64,000 bases of DNA, taken from Microbacterium sp. W4I4 (lineage in GTDB: Bacteria > Actinomycetota > Actinomycetes > Actinomycetales > Microbacteriaceae). The translations under genes were made by a program, and so were the position numbers. The notes under the pieces are model-generated. The model searched no databases. It saw nothing but the letters and a program-made list of their open reading frames with translations, and was not told the origin of the DNA. The first letter of the stretch is position 1. Every line of letters starts with the position of its first letter. Shown in pieces: positions 31,902-40,919 of this stretch. Location of the stretch: positions 2,108,001 to 2,172,000 of the forward strand of contig NZ_JAUSXT010000001.1 in the NCBI RefSeq assembly GCF_030816235.1, in the 5' to 3' direction.

Positions 31902-32220
31902 CGGATGGAGAACGTCGGCGCGAGGGCCCCGGAACCCGCACATTCCATCCGTGACCGCGGCGCGCGGATGGAAAACGTCGGTGCGAGAGACCGCGAACCC
32001 GCACTTTCCATCCGCACGCTGTCAGCGTGGATCAATAACGTCGCTGAACGGGCTCGGGAACGTGCACTTCTGATCCACGCCAGCAGGGCGCAGCGGCGCC
32101 GACCTCACGGATGGAAAACGTCGGCAGGAGGCCCGCGGAACCCGCACTTTCCATCCGCACCGGGTCCGAGGAGATGGAGAACGTCGCCGGGGAGGGCCGG
32201 GAAGCCGCACTTTCCATCTC
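31902..32220. repeat. Array of five hairpins with changing stems and fixed loop motifs
   Basis: Five units of about 50 bp, starting at 31902, 31964, 32025, 32108 and 32171. Stems: CGGATGGA/TCCATCCG, GCGGATGGAAA/TTTCCATCCGC, GCGTGGATCA/TGATCCACGC, CGGATGGAAA/TTTCCATCCG and GAGATGGA/TCCATCTC. Every stem is perfect although units 3 and 5 differ in sequence, so the arms change together. The loops keep AACGTCG next to the left arm and GGAAC-CGCAC near the right arm, with a variable G-rich middle of about 11 nt. The array lies between the stop of the membrane protein gene and the promoter of the AICAR formyltransferase gene. Function unknown. Confidence 0.9.
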
Positions 32221-32273
32221 TGCGCCGGCGGCGGCCGTACAGCCCGCGTGCGGCGGCAGCCGCGGCCAGGGGC

Positions 32274-33353
32274 TCAGCGCAGCGGGGACCGGCGGGCGGA
32301 GGGGCGCGAGACGTCGGGGGCGAGGATGCCGAGCAGCTGGACGAGCGTAGTCAGCCACAGCAGCACGAGCCCGACGACCACGGCCTCCAGGGCGGCGACC
32401 GAGAGCACGCGCAGCCCGAACGCGAGGACGACCGCGATCACGATGAGCGCCACGAGCACGATCGTGAGCACGCGCAGCATCCGCAGCTCCGCCATCAGCA
32501 CCGTCACCATGATCACCGCCGCGAGCAGCAGAGCGAGCGTCGCGAACGCGGCGATCGCGTGCGGGATCGGCACGCTGTCCAGCGGCAGCAGGCCGACGGC
32601 AGCAAGCGCGAGCCCAGCGCCTGCCCAGGCGATCACGACGGCCGCGATGCCGCGCAGCGCGTCATCGCCCAGCATCCGGTGCAGATCGCGGCCGAGGTAC
32701 GAGCCGGTGGTCGCGATCAGAAGTCCTGCGATGAGCACCGTGCCGTTGAACGCCCAGCCGCCCGTGCCGATGCCGAGCTGCGAGAAGCTGCGTTCCCACC
32801 AGGCGGTGTCGGTCGCGGTGAGCATCGCGAAGAGGGTTCCGATGATGAGGAAGGCGAACAGCAGGGCGGCGAGGTCGCGGGTGCGCAGGCGGATGCCGGC
32901 GTCGAACGCCATCCTTCCGCCCATCGCGGATGCCACCGCGGTGAACACCCCGCCGCCGACGGCCGGCAGCTGCAGCCCCTGGAGCCCGGCGGCCAGCACC
33001 TCTCCGGCCAGCAGCACACCCAGACCGGTGACTGCGGCGAGCGCGACCGTGACCGCGACGGCGCTGATGTTCGAGACGACGGCCTGCCAGCGCGGCATCG
33101 GCGCGGTCTCGCCCGGCCGATGCATGCGCGTGCTGACGATGAACGCGACCGCGGCGATCAGGCCCGCCACCACGGCGACCGGCATGATCACCGACCCGTC
33201 GCCGCTGAACGGACGCGCCGCACCCCACAGCACGGCGGTGCCGGCGAGCAGGCCGAGCGCGAAACACGCGGCGGTGGCCCACAGCATCCGCCGCTGCTCG
33301 CGCAGCATCCGCTCGACGTCCATGCCCTTCATCGAACCACGCCGCGCCGACAT
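32274..33353 (-). CDS. Polytopic membrane protein, DUF998-like, function unknown
   Basis: Integral membrane protein of up to 359 residues with about nine to ten hydrophobic helices. The middle '[17 protein letters not shown]' followed by a long helix is reminiscent of DUF998-type proteins, but the match is weak. ATG 33330-33332 ([10 protein letters not shown]) would be a shorter start, and the annotated start lies only 12 bases from the divergent deoD start, which suggests overlapping promoters. The hairpin array follows its stop codon. No catalytic residues are recognised. Confidence 0.7.
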   Translation of the reverse strand: MSARRGSMKGMDVERMLREQRRMLWATAACFALGLLAGTAVLWGAARPFSGDGSVIMPVAVVAGLIAAVAFIVSTRMHRPGETAPMPRWQAVVSNISAVAVTVALAAVTGLGVLLAGEVLAAGLQGLQLPAVGGGVFTAVASAMGGRMAFDAGIRLRTRDLAALLFAFLIIGTLFAMLTATDTAWWERSFSQLGIGTGGWAFNGTVLIAGLLIATTGSYLGRDLHRMLGDDALRGIAAVVIAWAGAGLALAAVGLLPLDSVPIPHAIAAFATLALLLAAVIMVTVLMAELRMLRVLTIVLVALIVIAVVLAFGLRVLSVAALEAVVVGLVLLWLTTLVQLLGILAPDVSRPSARRSPLR

Positions 33354-33364
33354 ACGCTGGAGGC

Positions 33365-34075
33365 ATGAGCACGCACATCGCCGCAGCGCCCGGACACATC
33401 GCCCCCATCGTCCTGTTCCCCGGAGACCCGCTGCGGGCGAAGTGGATCGCCGAGAACTTCCTCGAGGATGCGACGCTGTACAGCGAGGTGCGCGGGATGC
33501 TCGGCTTCACCGGCACCTGGAACGGGCACCGCGTCTCGGTGCAGGGCTCCGGCATGGGCCAGCCGTCCATGGCGATCTACGCCAACGAGCTTTTCGACTC
33601 CTACGACGTGCAGACCATCGTGCGCGTCGGTTCGTGCGGCGCGCTCACCGAGAAGGTGAAGGTGCGCGACATCATCATCGCCAACGGCGCGAGCACGGAT
33701 TCCGGGATCAACCGGGTGCGCTTCCACGGGCTGGACTATGCGCCGGTCGCGGACTTCTCGCTGCTGCGCGCAGCCGTCGAGGCGAGCGAGTCGCTCGAGC
33801 TCGCCGACACCGTGCACGTGGGCCAGCTCTTCTCCAGCGACCAGTTCTACAGCACCCGCCCCGAACTCACCGCGCCGTTCGTCGAGCACGGCATCCTGGG
33901 CGTGGAGATGGAGGCCGCGGGCCTCTACACGCTCGCCGCCTACTACGGGCGCCGAGCCCTGGCGATCTGCACGGTCAGCGACCACATCGTCACCGGCGAG
34001 GAGACCACGGCGCTGGAGCGCGAGCAGACCTTCGGCGACATGATCGAGATCGCACTGCGCGCCGCGACCGCCTGA
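33365..34075 (+). CDS. deoD: Purine-nucleoside phosphorylase, DeoD type
   Basis: Cytosolic enzyme that splits purine (deoxy)nucleosides with phosphate into base and (deoxy)ribose 1-phosphate; 236 residues, the usual size of the hexameric bacterial enzyme. Motifs: '[14 protein letters not shown]', '[17 protein letters not shown]', '[10 protein letters not shown]' (phosphate site), '[13 protein letters not shown]' (ribose site) and '[12 protein letters not shown]' with the catalytic Asp. TACGCT at 33353-33358 ends 6 nt before the ATG, fitting a leaderless mRNA. Purine salvage here and the purine-synthesis gene nearby are not in one operon. Confidence 0.96.
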   Translation: MSTHIAAAPGHIAPIVLFPGDPLRAKWIAENFLEDATLYSEVRGMLGFTGTWNGHRVSVQGSGMGQPSMAIYANELFDSYDVQTIVRVGSCGALTEKVKVRDIIIANGASTDSGINRVRFHGLDYAPVADFSLLRAAVEASESLELADTVHVGQLFSSDQFYSTRPELTAPFVEHGILGVEMEAAGLYTLAAYYGRRALAICTVSDHIVTGEETTALEREQTFGDMIEIALRAATA

Positions 34076-34090
34076 GCACCGCCGGCCGGG

Positions 34091-34993
34091 TCAGGACTGC
34101 CGGACCGACCCAGCTGCGAGTTCGTCCGAGTGGGGCGGATTTGCCCCGACTCGCGACACCGCGATCGCGGCGGAGGTGAGCGCCGTGTCCAGCGCGCTCG
34201 TCACGAGCTGCGCCGGGATCGGCGCACCGCCCGCGATGAGTCGGTCTGCGCCGTCGCGGAGCAGGCCGAACAGCAGGCCCGACATGAACGCGTCACCGGC
34301 ACCGATCGTGTCCGCGACGGTCACCGGCAGTGCGGGGCGCTCGTACACGACGCCGTCGACCAGCGCGAGTGCGCCCTCCGGACCGCGGGTGACGACCGCG
34401 AAGCGGGTGCCGCCGTCGGCGAGCTCGCGCAGCACGTCGGCCGGGTGCTGTCCGGGACGAAGCCAGGCGGCGTCCTCATCGCTGAGCTTGACGATCTGAG
34501 CCGAGGCGGCGAGCGCGAACACTCGGTCGGCGGCGGCGGGCCCGATCACGGCGGCTCTGATGTTGGGGTCGAAGCTTCGCACGGTTCGGGCGGGAGCGGC
34601 TCGAAACGCCTCCAGCAGCGCGGACGATGCGGGCTCGCGCAGCGCGCCGATCGAGCCCGTGTGCACCAGCTCGTACTCGTCGATCGCGGGAATCGGGATG
34701 TCGCCGTGCAGCCGGAACGCATACTCCGCCCTGCCGTCCGCGTCGAGGTCCACGGATGCCGTCCAGGACGGGCCCTCGCTCCGCGTGCCCGCGCCGAGCT
34801 GAACACCGTCGGCGGCGAGGTGCGCCCGAATGAGGTCACCGTGCCCATCGGATCCGATCCACGCATTCAGCTCCGACGGATACCCGAGCCGGGTGAGACC
34901 GACCGCCACGTTCATCGGCGAGCCGCCCGCGTGACTCTCCCCACCGACGACGACGTCGACGAGGGCCTCGCCGACGACCGCGATCCGCGTCAC
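34091..34993 (-). CDS. PfkB family carbohydrate kinase, probable fructokinase
   Basis: Sugar kinase of 300 residues. The first PfkB signature is in 'GGSPMNVAVGLTRLGYPSEL', the second is 'DTIGAGDAFMSGLLFGLL' with the catalytic Asp. Start: GTG at 34991-34993 overlapping the GH32 stop (GTGA). As the last gene of an operon with a GH32 enzyme and sugar importer it probably phosphorylates the fructose released from sucrose or fructan. The C terminus ends close to the convergent deoD gene, 15 bases apart. Confidence 0.92.
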   Translation of the reverse strand: MTRIAVVGEALVDVVVGGESHAGGSPMNVAVGLTRLGYPSELNAWIGSDGHGDLIRAHLAADGVQLGAGTRSEGPSWTASVDLDADGRAEYAFRLHGDIPIPAIDEYELVHTGSIGALREPASSALLEAFRAAPARTVRSFDPNIRAAVIGPAAADRVFALAASAQIVKLSDEDAAWLRPGQHPADVLRELADGGTRFAVVTRGPEGALALVDGVVYERPALPVTVADTIGAGDAFMSGLLFGLLRDGADRLIAGGAPIPAQLVTSALDTALTSAAIAVSRVGANPPHSDELAAGSVRQS

Positions 34994-36507
34994 ACGGGAC
35001 TCCCGTCTCCCGCATCCGCGAACAGCGCCCGAGGCGCACGCGCGGACAACTCATCCACCTGGACGGCGGCACCGATCGCCACGAGCTCCACGTGCGTGAT
35101 CGCGGACCCGACCAGATCGGTGAGAACGGCGGCCCCGCCGTCGGCGAACACCTCGATCGATCCTCGCCCGCCGCCCGCGCCGTCCACCCAGATCTCCGCT
35201 TCCAACAGGTCGCGGGTCGCCAACGGCATGCGCTCGACGCTGCCGAAGGAGGCCGGCATCCCGGATGCGCCGACCGTCCGGTCCAGGCTCAGCTCGCCGT
35301 CGGCGAATCGCAGAACGGCCGAGGGCCCCTGCTCACTGCCGAAGCGCAGCTCGACGGCGGCTCCCCGGTCATCCGCTGCCTCATCCACGCGCAGGCGCAC
35401 GCGCAGTCGCACCTGCGGTGCGAGGGCGAGCTCGAGCGGCGATCCAGTCAGGACCCGCTGTGTCGGGGCCTGATCATCCGGGTCCGTGACCGGACCGATC
35501 GGCGTCTGCACCAGGCGGATCCGTCCCCCTCTCCGCGAGAGCGACAGCCGGCGCGCGATCGTCATGGCACCGCGCTGAGGGCTCGCAGCATCCACCGGCA
35601 GCAGACCCGCGTAGTCCCAGTTGCTCATCCATGCGATCAGGATCCGCTCCTGGTCGGGCAGGCCCGAGAACGTCACGCCCGCGTAGCAGTCCCGCCCGTG
35701 GTCGAGCCAGTCGCACGCTTCCAGCTCGGCGCGGGAGTTCTCCCATCCTCGGCCCGATGCCACCGCCGGACCCGGCTCGTCGGCGACGAAGCGCACGCCG
35801 TCGAACGAGCCGACCACGTACTGCGTCCCGGACCCGCCGGCGATCCCGCCCGGGTTGAGGCTGATCAGCAGCACCCAGCGCACCTCGGACGGATCGCCGT
35901 CGACGGCGAGCGGGAACAGGTCAGGGCACTCCCACACCCCACCGGTCGCGCCGCTCGGCCCGTAGTCGGACAGGAAGGTCCACGCCTTCAGGTCATCGGA
36001 GCGGTACAGCACGACACGACGTTCGAGCGCCTCGACGGCGATCATCACCCAGTACTCGCCCGCCGGTCCCGAGTAGCGGAACACCTTCGGATCACGGAAG
36101 TCCGCCGACCCGCGGTCGAGCACCGGATTGCCCGGGTACGGCGTCCAGGTGAGCCCGCCGTCCGTGCTCGACGCGATCCCCTGCGTCTGGTGCCGACCGG
36201 GCTGGTCGGCGAGGGTGAACACGGCGACCAGCGGCGGAACACCGCCCGCGCCGAGCCCACTCGTGTCGTGCTCGTCGTACACCGCCGAGCCCGAGAAGAT
36301 CTCATGCTCGACCGTGTACCGGATGGCGACCGGATGCTCCTCCCAACTCACGAGATCAGGACTGGAGGCGTGCCCCCAGCTCATGAAGCCGTGATCGGCT
36401 CCGTGCGGGTTGTACTGGTAGTAGAGGTGGTGGACTCCGTCGTGGAACACGAGTCCGTTCGGGTCGTTCATCCAGTTGCGTGCAGGACGGAAGTGCATCT
36501 CTCTCAT
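34990..36507 (-). CDS. Glycoside hydrolase family 32 (sucrase/beta-fructosidase)
   Basis: Enzyme that hydrolyses beta-fructosides such as sucrose or small fructans; 505 residues. The three catalytic motifs are present: nucleophile 'NWMNDPNGL' (about residue 10-18), 'FRDPKV' (about 136) and the acid/base 'WECPDLF' (about 190). A C-terminal beta-sandwich follows. There is no signal peptide, so it works on imported sugar in the cytosol. The ATG at 36505-36507 overlaps the permease stop by ATGA; a longer frame to 36798 reads through the permease gene and is rejected. It is co-transcribed with the importer and fructokinase. Confidence 0.95.
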   Translation of the reverse strand: MREMHFRPARNWMNDPNGLVFHDGVHHLYYQYNPHGADHGFMSWGHASSPDLVSWEEHPVAIRYTVEHEIFSGSAVYDEHDTSGLGAGGVPPLVAVFTLADQPGRHQTQGIASSTDGGLTWTPYPGNPVLDRGSADFRDPKVFRYSGPAGEYWVMIAVEALERRVVLYRSDDLKAWTFLSDYGPSGATGGVWECPDLFPLAVDGDPSEVRWVLLISLNPGGIAGGSGTQYVVGSFDGVRFVADEPGPAVASGRGWENSRAELEACDWLDHGRDCYAGVTFSGLPDQERILIAWMSNWDYAGLLPVDAASPQRGAMTIARRLSLSRRGGRIRLVQTPIGPVTDPDDQAPTQRVLTGSPLELALAPQVRLRVRLRVDEAADDRGAAVELRFGSEQGPSAVLRFADGELSLDRTVGASGMPASFGSVERMPLATRDLLEAEIWVDGAGGGRGSIEVFADGGAAVLTDLVGSAITHVELVAIGAAVQVDELSARAPRALFADAGDGSPV

Positions 36508-37349
36508 TTCCCGGTTCCGGCGGTCAGGCCCTCGCGCAACGGCTTCTGCCCGAAGACGAACACGATCAGCGCTGGGATCATCGAGATCACGACGCCCGCC
36601 AGCACGGTGGACACGCTTCCCGTGCCGAGGTTGCCCTGCAGCGTGACGAGGCCGAGTGGGAGGGTGAAGTTCTGCTCGCTGATCGTGAGGATCAGCGGCC
36701 GGAAGAACTCGTTCCAGTGGTAGTTGAACGCCAGGATGCCGACGATGGCGAGGCCAGGAGTGGCGAGCGGCAGATAGATCCGGAAGAAGGTGCGCCACGG
36801 TCCCGACCCGTCGATCTGGGCGGCCTCGCCGAGCTCGACGGGCAGGCCCAGGAAGTACTGCCGCATGAGGAAGGTGCCGAATGCGGTCGGAAGAGCCGGG
36901 ATGATGAGTGCGAGCAGCGTGTCGGCGACTCCCATGCCGCGCACCAGCATGAACACCGGGACGATGATCACCTGCAGCGGCACCATCATGGTCGCCAGGA
37001 TCAGTCCGAACAGGAGCTTCTTCGCGCGGAACTCGTACCGTGCGAACACGTAGCCCGCCATCGCCGCACTGAGCATCTGCCCTGTGGCGATGAGGAGCGT
37101 GACGAGCACGCTGTTCCAGATGTACAGCCAGACCGGGATCTTCGTGAAGACGTCGGTGAACGCCCCGAACCCGAACGAAGTGGTGTGCGTGACCGCGTCG
37201 GACGGTGTGAGCGCAGTGATCACGGTCCAGATCACGGGGCCGAGCGTGAGCGCGGTGGCGACGATCAGCACCACGAAGGTGCCGATGCGTCCGAGAGCGA
37301 ACCCGCGACTGCGGGAGAGAACTGCTTGAGTCGACATGTCTGACCTCAC
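36504..37349 (-). CDS. Sugar ABC transporter permease, MalG type (sucrose/fructan locus)
   Basis: Membrane subunit of 281 residues with six helices; the EAA loop is 'GEAAQIDGSGPWRTFFRIYLP'-like (residues about 180-200), coupling to an ATPase not encoded here. GTG at 37347-37349 overlaps the stop of the MalF-type gene by GTGA, the style used throughout this operon; ATG at 37337 is the alternative and would remove four residues. It precedes the GH32 gene with an ATGA overlap. Confidence 0.93.
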   Translation of the reverse strand: MRSDMSTQAVLSRSRGFALGRIGTFVVLIVATALTLGPVIWTVITALTPSDAVTHTTSFGFGAFTDVFTKIPVWLYIWNSVLVTLLIATGQMLSAAMAGYVFARYEFRAKKLLFGLILATMMVPLQVIIVPVFMLVRGMGVADTLLALIIPALPTAFGTFLMRQYFLGLPVELGEAAQIDGSGPWRTFFRIYLPLATPGLAIVGILAFNYHWNEFFRPLILTISEQNFTLPLGLVTLQGNLGTGSVSTVLAGVVISMIPALIVFVFGQKPLREGLTAGTGK

Positions 37350-38287
37350 CCGTAGAAGACGAAACGCTTGCTGAGCTGGAACTGGATCCCTGTGACGAGC
37401 ATGATGAGCAGCGTCAGGATGATGCCGACCGCGGACGCGCCTCCGAAGTCGAGCTGTCGGAAGGCCGATTCGTAGATGACCATGACCGCGGTGCGCGTGT
37501 CATCGCCGGGACCTCCGCGCGTGAGCACGTACGGCTGGTCGAAGATCTGCAGGGCGTTGATGATCGCCATGACCGTCGCGACCAGCATCGTGGGGCTGAT
37601 CAGCGGCAGCGTGATGTGCTGGAACCGCGCCCACCCGGTCGCGCCGTCGATGGACGAGGCCTCGTACACCTCCTGCGGCACCGCAGCGAGCCCGCCGAGG
37701 AAGAGCAGGAAGGTGAACCCGAAGTTCTGCCACACGTAGACGAGGAGCACGACGACCTTCGCCCCCAGCCCGGTCGTGAGCCAGCCGATCTTGCCGACGC
37801 CGAGCAGACCCAGGAACTGGTTCACCAGCCCGAACTCCTGGTTGAACAGGTACGCCATGACCAGTGACACCGATGCGGCCGAGAGGATCAGCGGGAAGAA
37901 CAGCGTGGAGCGGAAGAACGCCCGCAGCCAGGCCGGCATCTTCGACTGCACGAGCACGGCGAGCAGCAGTGCGACCGCCAGCTGGAGTGCCACCGCGACG
38001 ATCACGAAGCCGATGGTGTTCAGGAACGACACCCGGATCGTCGGGTTCGTCACGGCCCGCACGAAGTTGTCGACGCCGACGAACTCCGGCGCGGTGATGA
38101 TGTCCCATCGGAAGAAGGCCAGGACCACCGACGCGATGATCGGGATGAAGGTGAACAGCCCGAGACCGATCACGGTGGGGGCGAGGAAGACGGCGATGAG
38201 CGCACGGCCTCCTCCGCGCTTGGACGCGCCGGAGCCGACGGCTCCCGGTGCGGAGATGGCGGCGGTGGTGGGGACGGTCGTGGACAT
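37346..38287 (-). CDS. Sugar ABC transporter permease, MalF type (sucrose/fructan locus)
   Basis: Membrane subunit of 313 residues with six helices. The EAA loop is 'EASSIDGATGWARFQHITLP'. The start ATG at 38285-38287 lies on the TGATG overlap with the binding-protein stop; a longer frame to 38605 crosses that gene and is rejected. The polar N terminus of about 30 residues is cytoplasmic. Partner of the MalG-type gene that follows; the ATPase is presumably shared. Confidence 0.93.
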   Translation of the reverse strand: MSTTVPTTAAISAPGAVGSGASKRGGGRALIAVFLAPTVIGLGLFTFIPIIASVVLAFFRWDIITAPEFVGVDNFVRAVTNPTIRVSFLNTIGFVIVAVALQLAVALLLAVLVQSKMPAWLRAFFRSTLFFPLILSAASVSLVMAYLFNQEFGLVNQFLGLLGVGKIGWLTTGLGAKVVVLLVYVWQNFGFTFLLFLGGLAAVPQEVYEASSIDGATGWARFQHITLPLISPTMLVATVMAIINALQIFDQPYVLTRGGPGDDTRTAVMVIYESAFRQLDFGGASAVGIILTLLIMLVTGIQFQLSKRFVFYG

Positions 38288-39669
38288 CAGCGTCCCTTCA
38301 GGGCGAGCTCGAGGTCGCGCTGCATCGTCTCCAGGCCCGAGCGGACTCCGCTGCGGCCGTTGGTGATGGTGCCGACGACGTTCTTGATGAGGGCCTGTTC
38401 GACGGCGGCCTGCTGCGGGGGCGCCGGGATCGGACCGGTGGTCGGGAACTCGTCGAGGGTGTCGTAGAACACCTTCCAGTGAGCAGGGCCGACACCCGCC
38501 CCGTAGAGCTCGTCGTTCAGTGAGCGACGTGTGAGGGACGAGTCCGGCTGGGGGTGCGCGGTGCGCATGCCCTCGACCGAGACGCAGTACTTCAGCCACT
38601 CCCACGCCTCATCCTTGCGGCGCGAGGTCTCCATGATCGCGTATCCGGCCGCACCGAACTGGTGCCGCTGGCTGCGCATCTTCGGGAAGAACGAGACGTC
38701 GTAATCGTCGTTCGCGAAGCCCGCGTCCGCGAGCCCCTTGACCCAGAATCCGCCCGCGGGCGTCATGCCGACGGAACCGCGGGAGAACAGCGCGACCAGT
38801 TCGTTGCCGCCGCCCTGCGCGGGATTGGCCGCGAGGCCCTCGGATACCATGCGCTGCATCACCTCGAAACTCTCGATCGTGCGCTCGTTGAGGGCGTCGG
38901 CGTTCTGCCACAGGTAACCGCCCCCGCGCGGCTTCTCGTTCGGATAGAACTGCTTCCAGAACCAGTCGCCGCCGGTCGCCTTCTCCTCGGTGAGGATGCT
39001 GGTGTCGTTGATGTACAGCCAGGGGACGATCCCTCCCCACAGTCGGTTGTTCCAGAAATAGGGCAGGAAAGGCGGCTGCCCGGACTTCTTCATCGCCTGC
39101 GCCACGCTGAAGAAGTCGTCGAGGGACCAGTTGTCGGCTGGGCGCTCGAGCCCGGCCCGCTCCAGCGCCTTGGTGCTGTAGTAGACGTTGGCGGCGTTGA
39201 AGTTGTCCGGCAGCTGGAACAGGCTGCCCTGGTACAGGAACGCCTCGATGAGCGATGGATGCACATCGTCGAAATAGTCCTTGATCTCCGCCGCGTCCCG
39301 ACGGACGTAGTCGTCCAGAGGGTGAGCCATCCGGGAGGCGAACAGCTGCGCACCCTCGGTCGCGACCGTGACGACGTCCGGAGAGGTGCCGGCCGCGACC
39401 ATGGTCAGGATCTTCGCGAAGTAGTCGCCCCAGTCCGTTCCCTGGATCGCCACGATCCGCACCGGGATGTCGGGATGCTTGCGCTGGAAGCCGTCCACCA
39501 GGCTCTGCCGCGCCGCCGCGTCCTGGGCTGTGCCGAGGAGCGCGACCGTCAGTGCGTCGCTCCCTCGCCCTGGTATGTCCGCGCCTGTGAGTCGCGGCCA
39601 GGAGATCGCTGTGCCGACGATACCGAGTCCCAGCGCTCCGAGCATCATGCGTCGTGAGATGTCAACCAC
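38287..39669 (-). CDS. Sugar ABC transporter substrate-binding protein (sucrose/fructan locus)
   Basis: Extracytoplasmic sugar-binding protein of 460 residues, family 1. The N terminus 'ISRRMMLGALGLGIVGTAIS' has twin Arg before a hydrophobic stretch, which could be a Tat or Sec signal; no lipobox Cys is seen, so it may be anchored by an uncleaved helix. Family features: 'FQRKHPDIPVRIVAI' and 'AAGTSPDVVTVATEGAQLF'. GTG start at 39667-39669. First gene of the operon binding protein, MalF, MalG, GH32, fructokinase, with two palindromic operators upstream. Confidence 0.92.
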   Translation of the reverse strand: MVDISRRMMLGALGLGIVGTAISWPRLTGADIPGRGSDALTVALLGTAQDAAARQSLVDGFQRKHPDIPVRIVAIQGTDWGDYFAKILTMVAAGTSPDVVTVATEGAQLFASRMAHPLDDYVRRDAAEIKDYFDDVHPSLIEAFLYQGSLFQLPDNFNAANVYYSTKALERAGLERPADNWSLDDFFSVAQAMKKSGQPPFLPYFWNNRLWGGIVPWLYINDTSILTEEKATGGDWFWKQFYPNEKPRGGGYLWQNADALNERTIESFEVMQRMVSEGLAANPAQGGGNELVALFSRGSVGMTPAGGFWVKGLADAGFANDDYDVSFFPKMRSQRHQFGAAGYAIMETSRRKDEAWEWLKYCVSVEGMRTAHPQPDSSLTRRSLNDELYGAGVGPAHWKVFYDTLDEFPTTGPIPAPPQQAAVEQALIKNVVGTITNGRSGVRSGLETMQRDLELALKGR

Positions 39670-39690
39670 GTCGTCGCTCCCTTCGATAGT

Positions 39691-39773
39691 TGCTGAATTG
39701 ATTCAGCAGAGGCAGATTAGCAACCTGCATCCGGTCCGCGCAAGACTGATGCTGAACTAATTCAGCATCAGTC
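39691..39773. promoter_or_regulatory. Two palindromic LacI-type operators of the sucrose/fructan locus
   Basis: Site 1 (39691-39708) is TGCTGAA-TTGA-TTCAGCA. Site 2 (39744-39773) has the same TGCTGAA and TTCAGCA core around CTAA, extended to 13-bp perfect arms (GACTGATGCTGAA and its complement). They lie between the divergent binding-protein and lacI genes, 51 bases apart core to core, so looping or cooperative binding by the adjacent LacI protein is plausible. Confidence 0.85.
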
Positions 39774-39846
39774 GGGAGAAGGGCCCTCGGATCGGTAGGG
39801 TGGAGGGATCGTCGAGCCGACCGGCGCGACCACCGAGGGAGACGCC

Positions 39847-40872
39847 ATGACCCAGCCACGTCCCGGCAAGCGTCCCACGATGTCCGACGTCGCGGCGCGC
39901 GCGGGGATGTCCAAGACCGCCGTGAGCATGATCCTCAACGATCGACCGGACTCTCGGCTCTCCGCCGAAGCGGCCGCGCGCGTGCGCGCCGCGGCAGACG
40001 AGCTCGGCTACCGACCGAATCCCGCCGCGCAGAGCTTGCGCCTCGGACGCACGGGCACGATCGGATTCATCTCGGACCAGGTCACGATCACGCGATATGC
40101 GTCCGGCATGATCCGCGGCGTGCTGGAGGCCGCGAAGGCTCGGGAGCGCACGGTGCTGATGACGGAGACCGGCGGCAGCGACGACCTGACTGTCGCCGTC
40201 CAGGAGATGACCGATCGACGGGTGGACGGCATCGTCATAGGGCTCATGGCCGCTCGGATGATCGATGTCCCGAAGATCCCTCATGGCGTCCCCGTCGTCC
40301 TCGTCAACGGCGTCTCCAGCGCCGACCATCCGAATGTGCTCCCCGATGAGCACGCCGCGGGCGTCGCCGTGGCGGAGCATCTGATCGAGCGCGGCCACCA
40401 CCGGATCGGGATCATCGGGGACCTCCCCCAGGTCGCGGGAGACCTGCGACGTTCCGCCACGATCGCCGAGCGCTTCGCAGGGCTGGACAGCGTACTCACT
40501 CGCGCGGGCGCCGATCTGGTCCGCGTCGACGTCGACGGCTGGCGTCCTGAGGTCGGGTACGAGGAGCTGCACCGGATGCTCGACGCACATCCCGACCGCA
40601 CCGCCATCATCGCCGGCAACGACAACGTCGCGTTCGGCGTGTACCAGGCGATGGCCGAACGTGGGTTGAAGGTCGCTCAGGACGTCTCGGTGGTCTCCTT
40701 CGACGATGAGGAGCTGGCGAGTTTCCAGAGGCCGGGCCTGACCACCGCACGTCTTCCGTACGAGGAGATGGCTCGCCGCGGCATCGAGATGCTCATCGGT
40801 GAGGCCGAGCTCGTCCATGAGAGAGTGCAGATGCCGCTCATCGTGCGCGACTCCGTGCGCAGGCTGCACTGA
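39847..40872 (+). CDS. LacI family transcriptional regulator (sucrose/fructan locus)
   Basis: Repressor of 341 residues. HTH: 'MSDVAARAGMSKTAVSMILN', hinge 'YRPNPAAQSLRLGRT'. The sensor domain has 'GNDNVAFGVYQAMAERGLKV' and 'VSVVSFDDEELASFQRPGLT'. ATG with GAGGGAG upstream. It is divergent from the importer operon and probably binds the two TGCTGAA palindromes at 39691-39773. The effector is likely a sucrose- or fructose-derived sugar, inferred from the GH32 and kinase genes. Confidence 0.94.
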   Translation: MTQPRPGKRPTMSDVAARAGMSKTAVSMILNDRPDSRLSAEAAARVRAAADELGYRPNPAAQSLRLGRTGTIGFISDQVTITRYASGMIRGVLEAAKARERTVLMTETGGSDDLTVAVQEMTDRRVDGIVIGLMAARMIDVPKIPHGVPVVLVNGVSSADHPNVLPDEHAAGVAVAEHLIERGHHRIGIIGDLPQVAGDLRRSATIAERFAGLDSVLTRAGADLVRVDVDGWRPEVGYEELHRMLDAHPDRTAIIAGNDNVAFGVYQAMAERGLKVAQDVSVVSFDDEELASFQRPGLTTARLPYEEMARRGIEMLIGEAELVHERVQMPLIVRDSVRRLH

Positions 40873-40919
40873 GGCGCTCACTGCGCGGATGCAGCACCCC
40901 ACCCGGCTACCGTTGACGC

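Noticed and set aside
31902..32220. CRISPR array
   Set aside because: Units are imperfect inverted repeats with variable spacing (61-83 bp) and no unique spacers; no cas genes are near.
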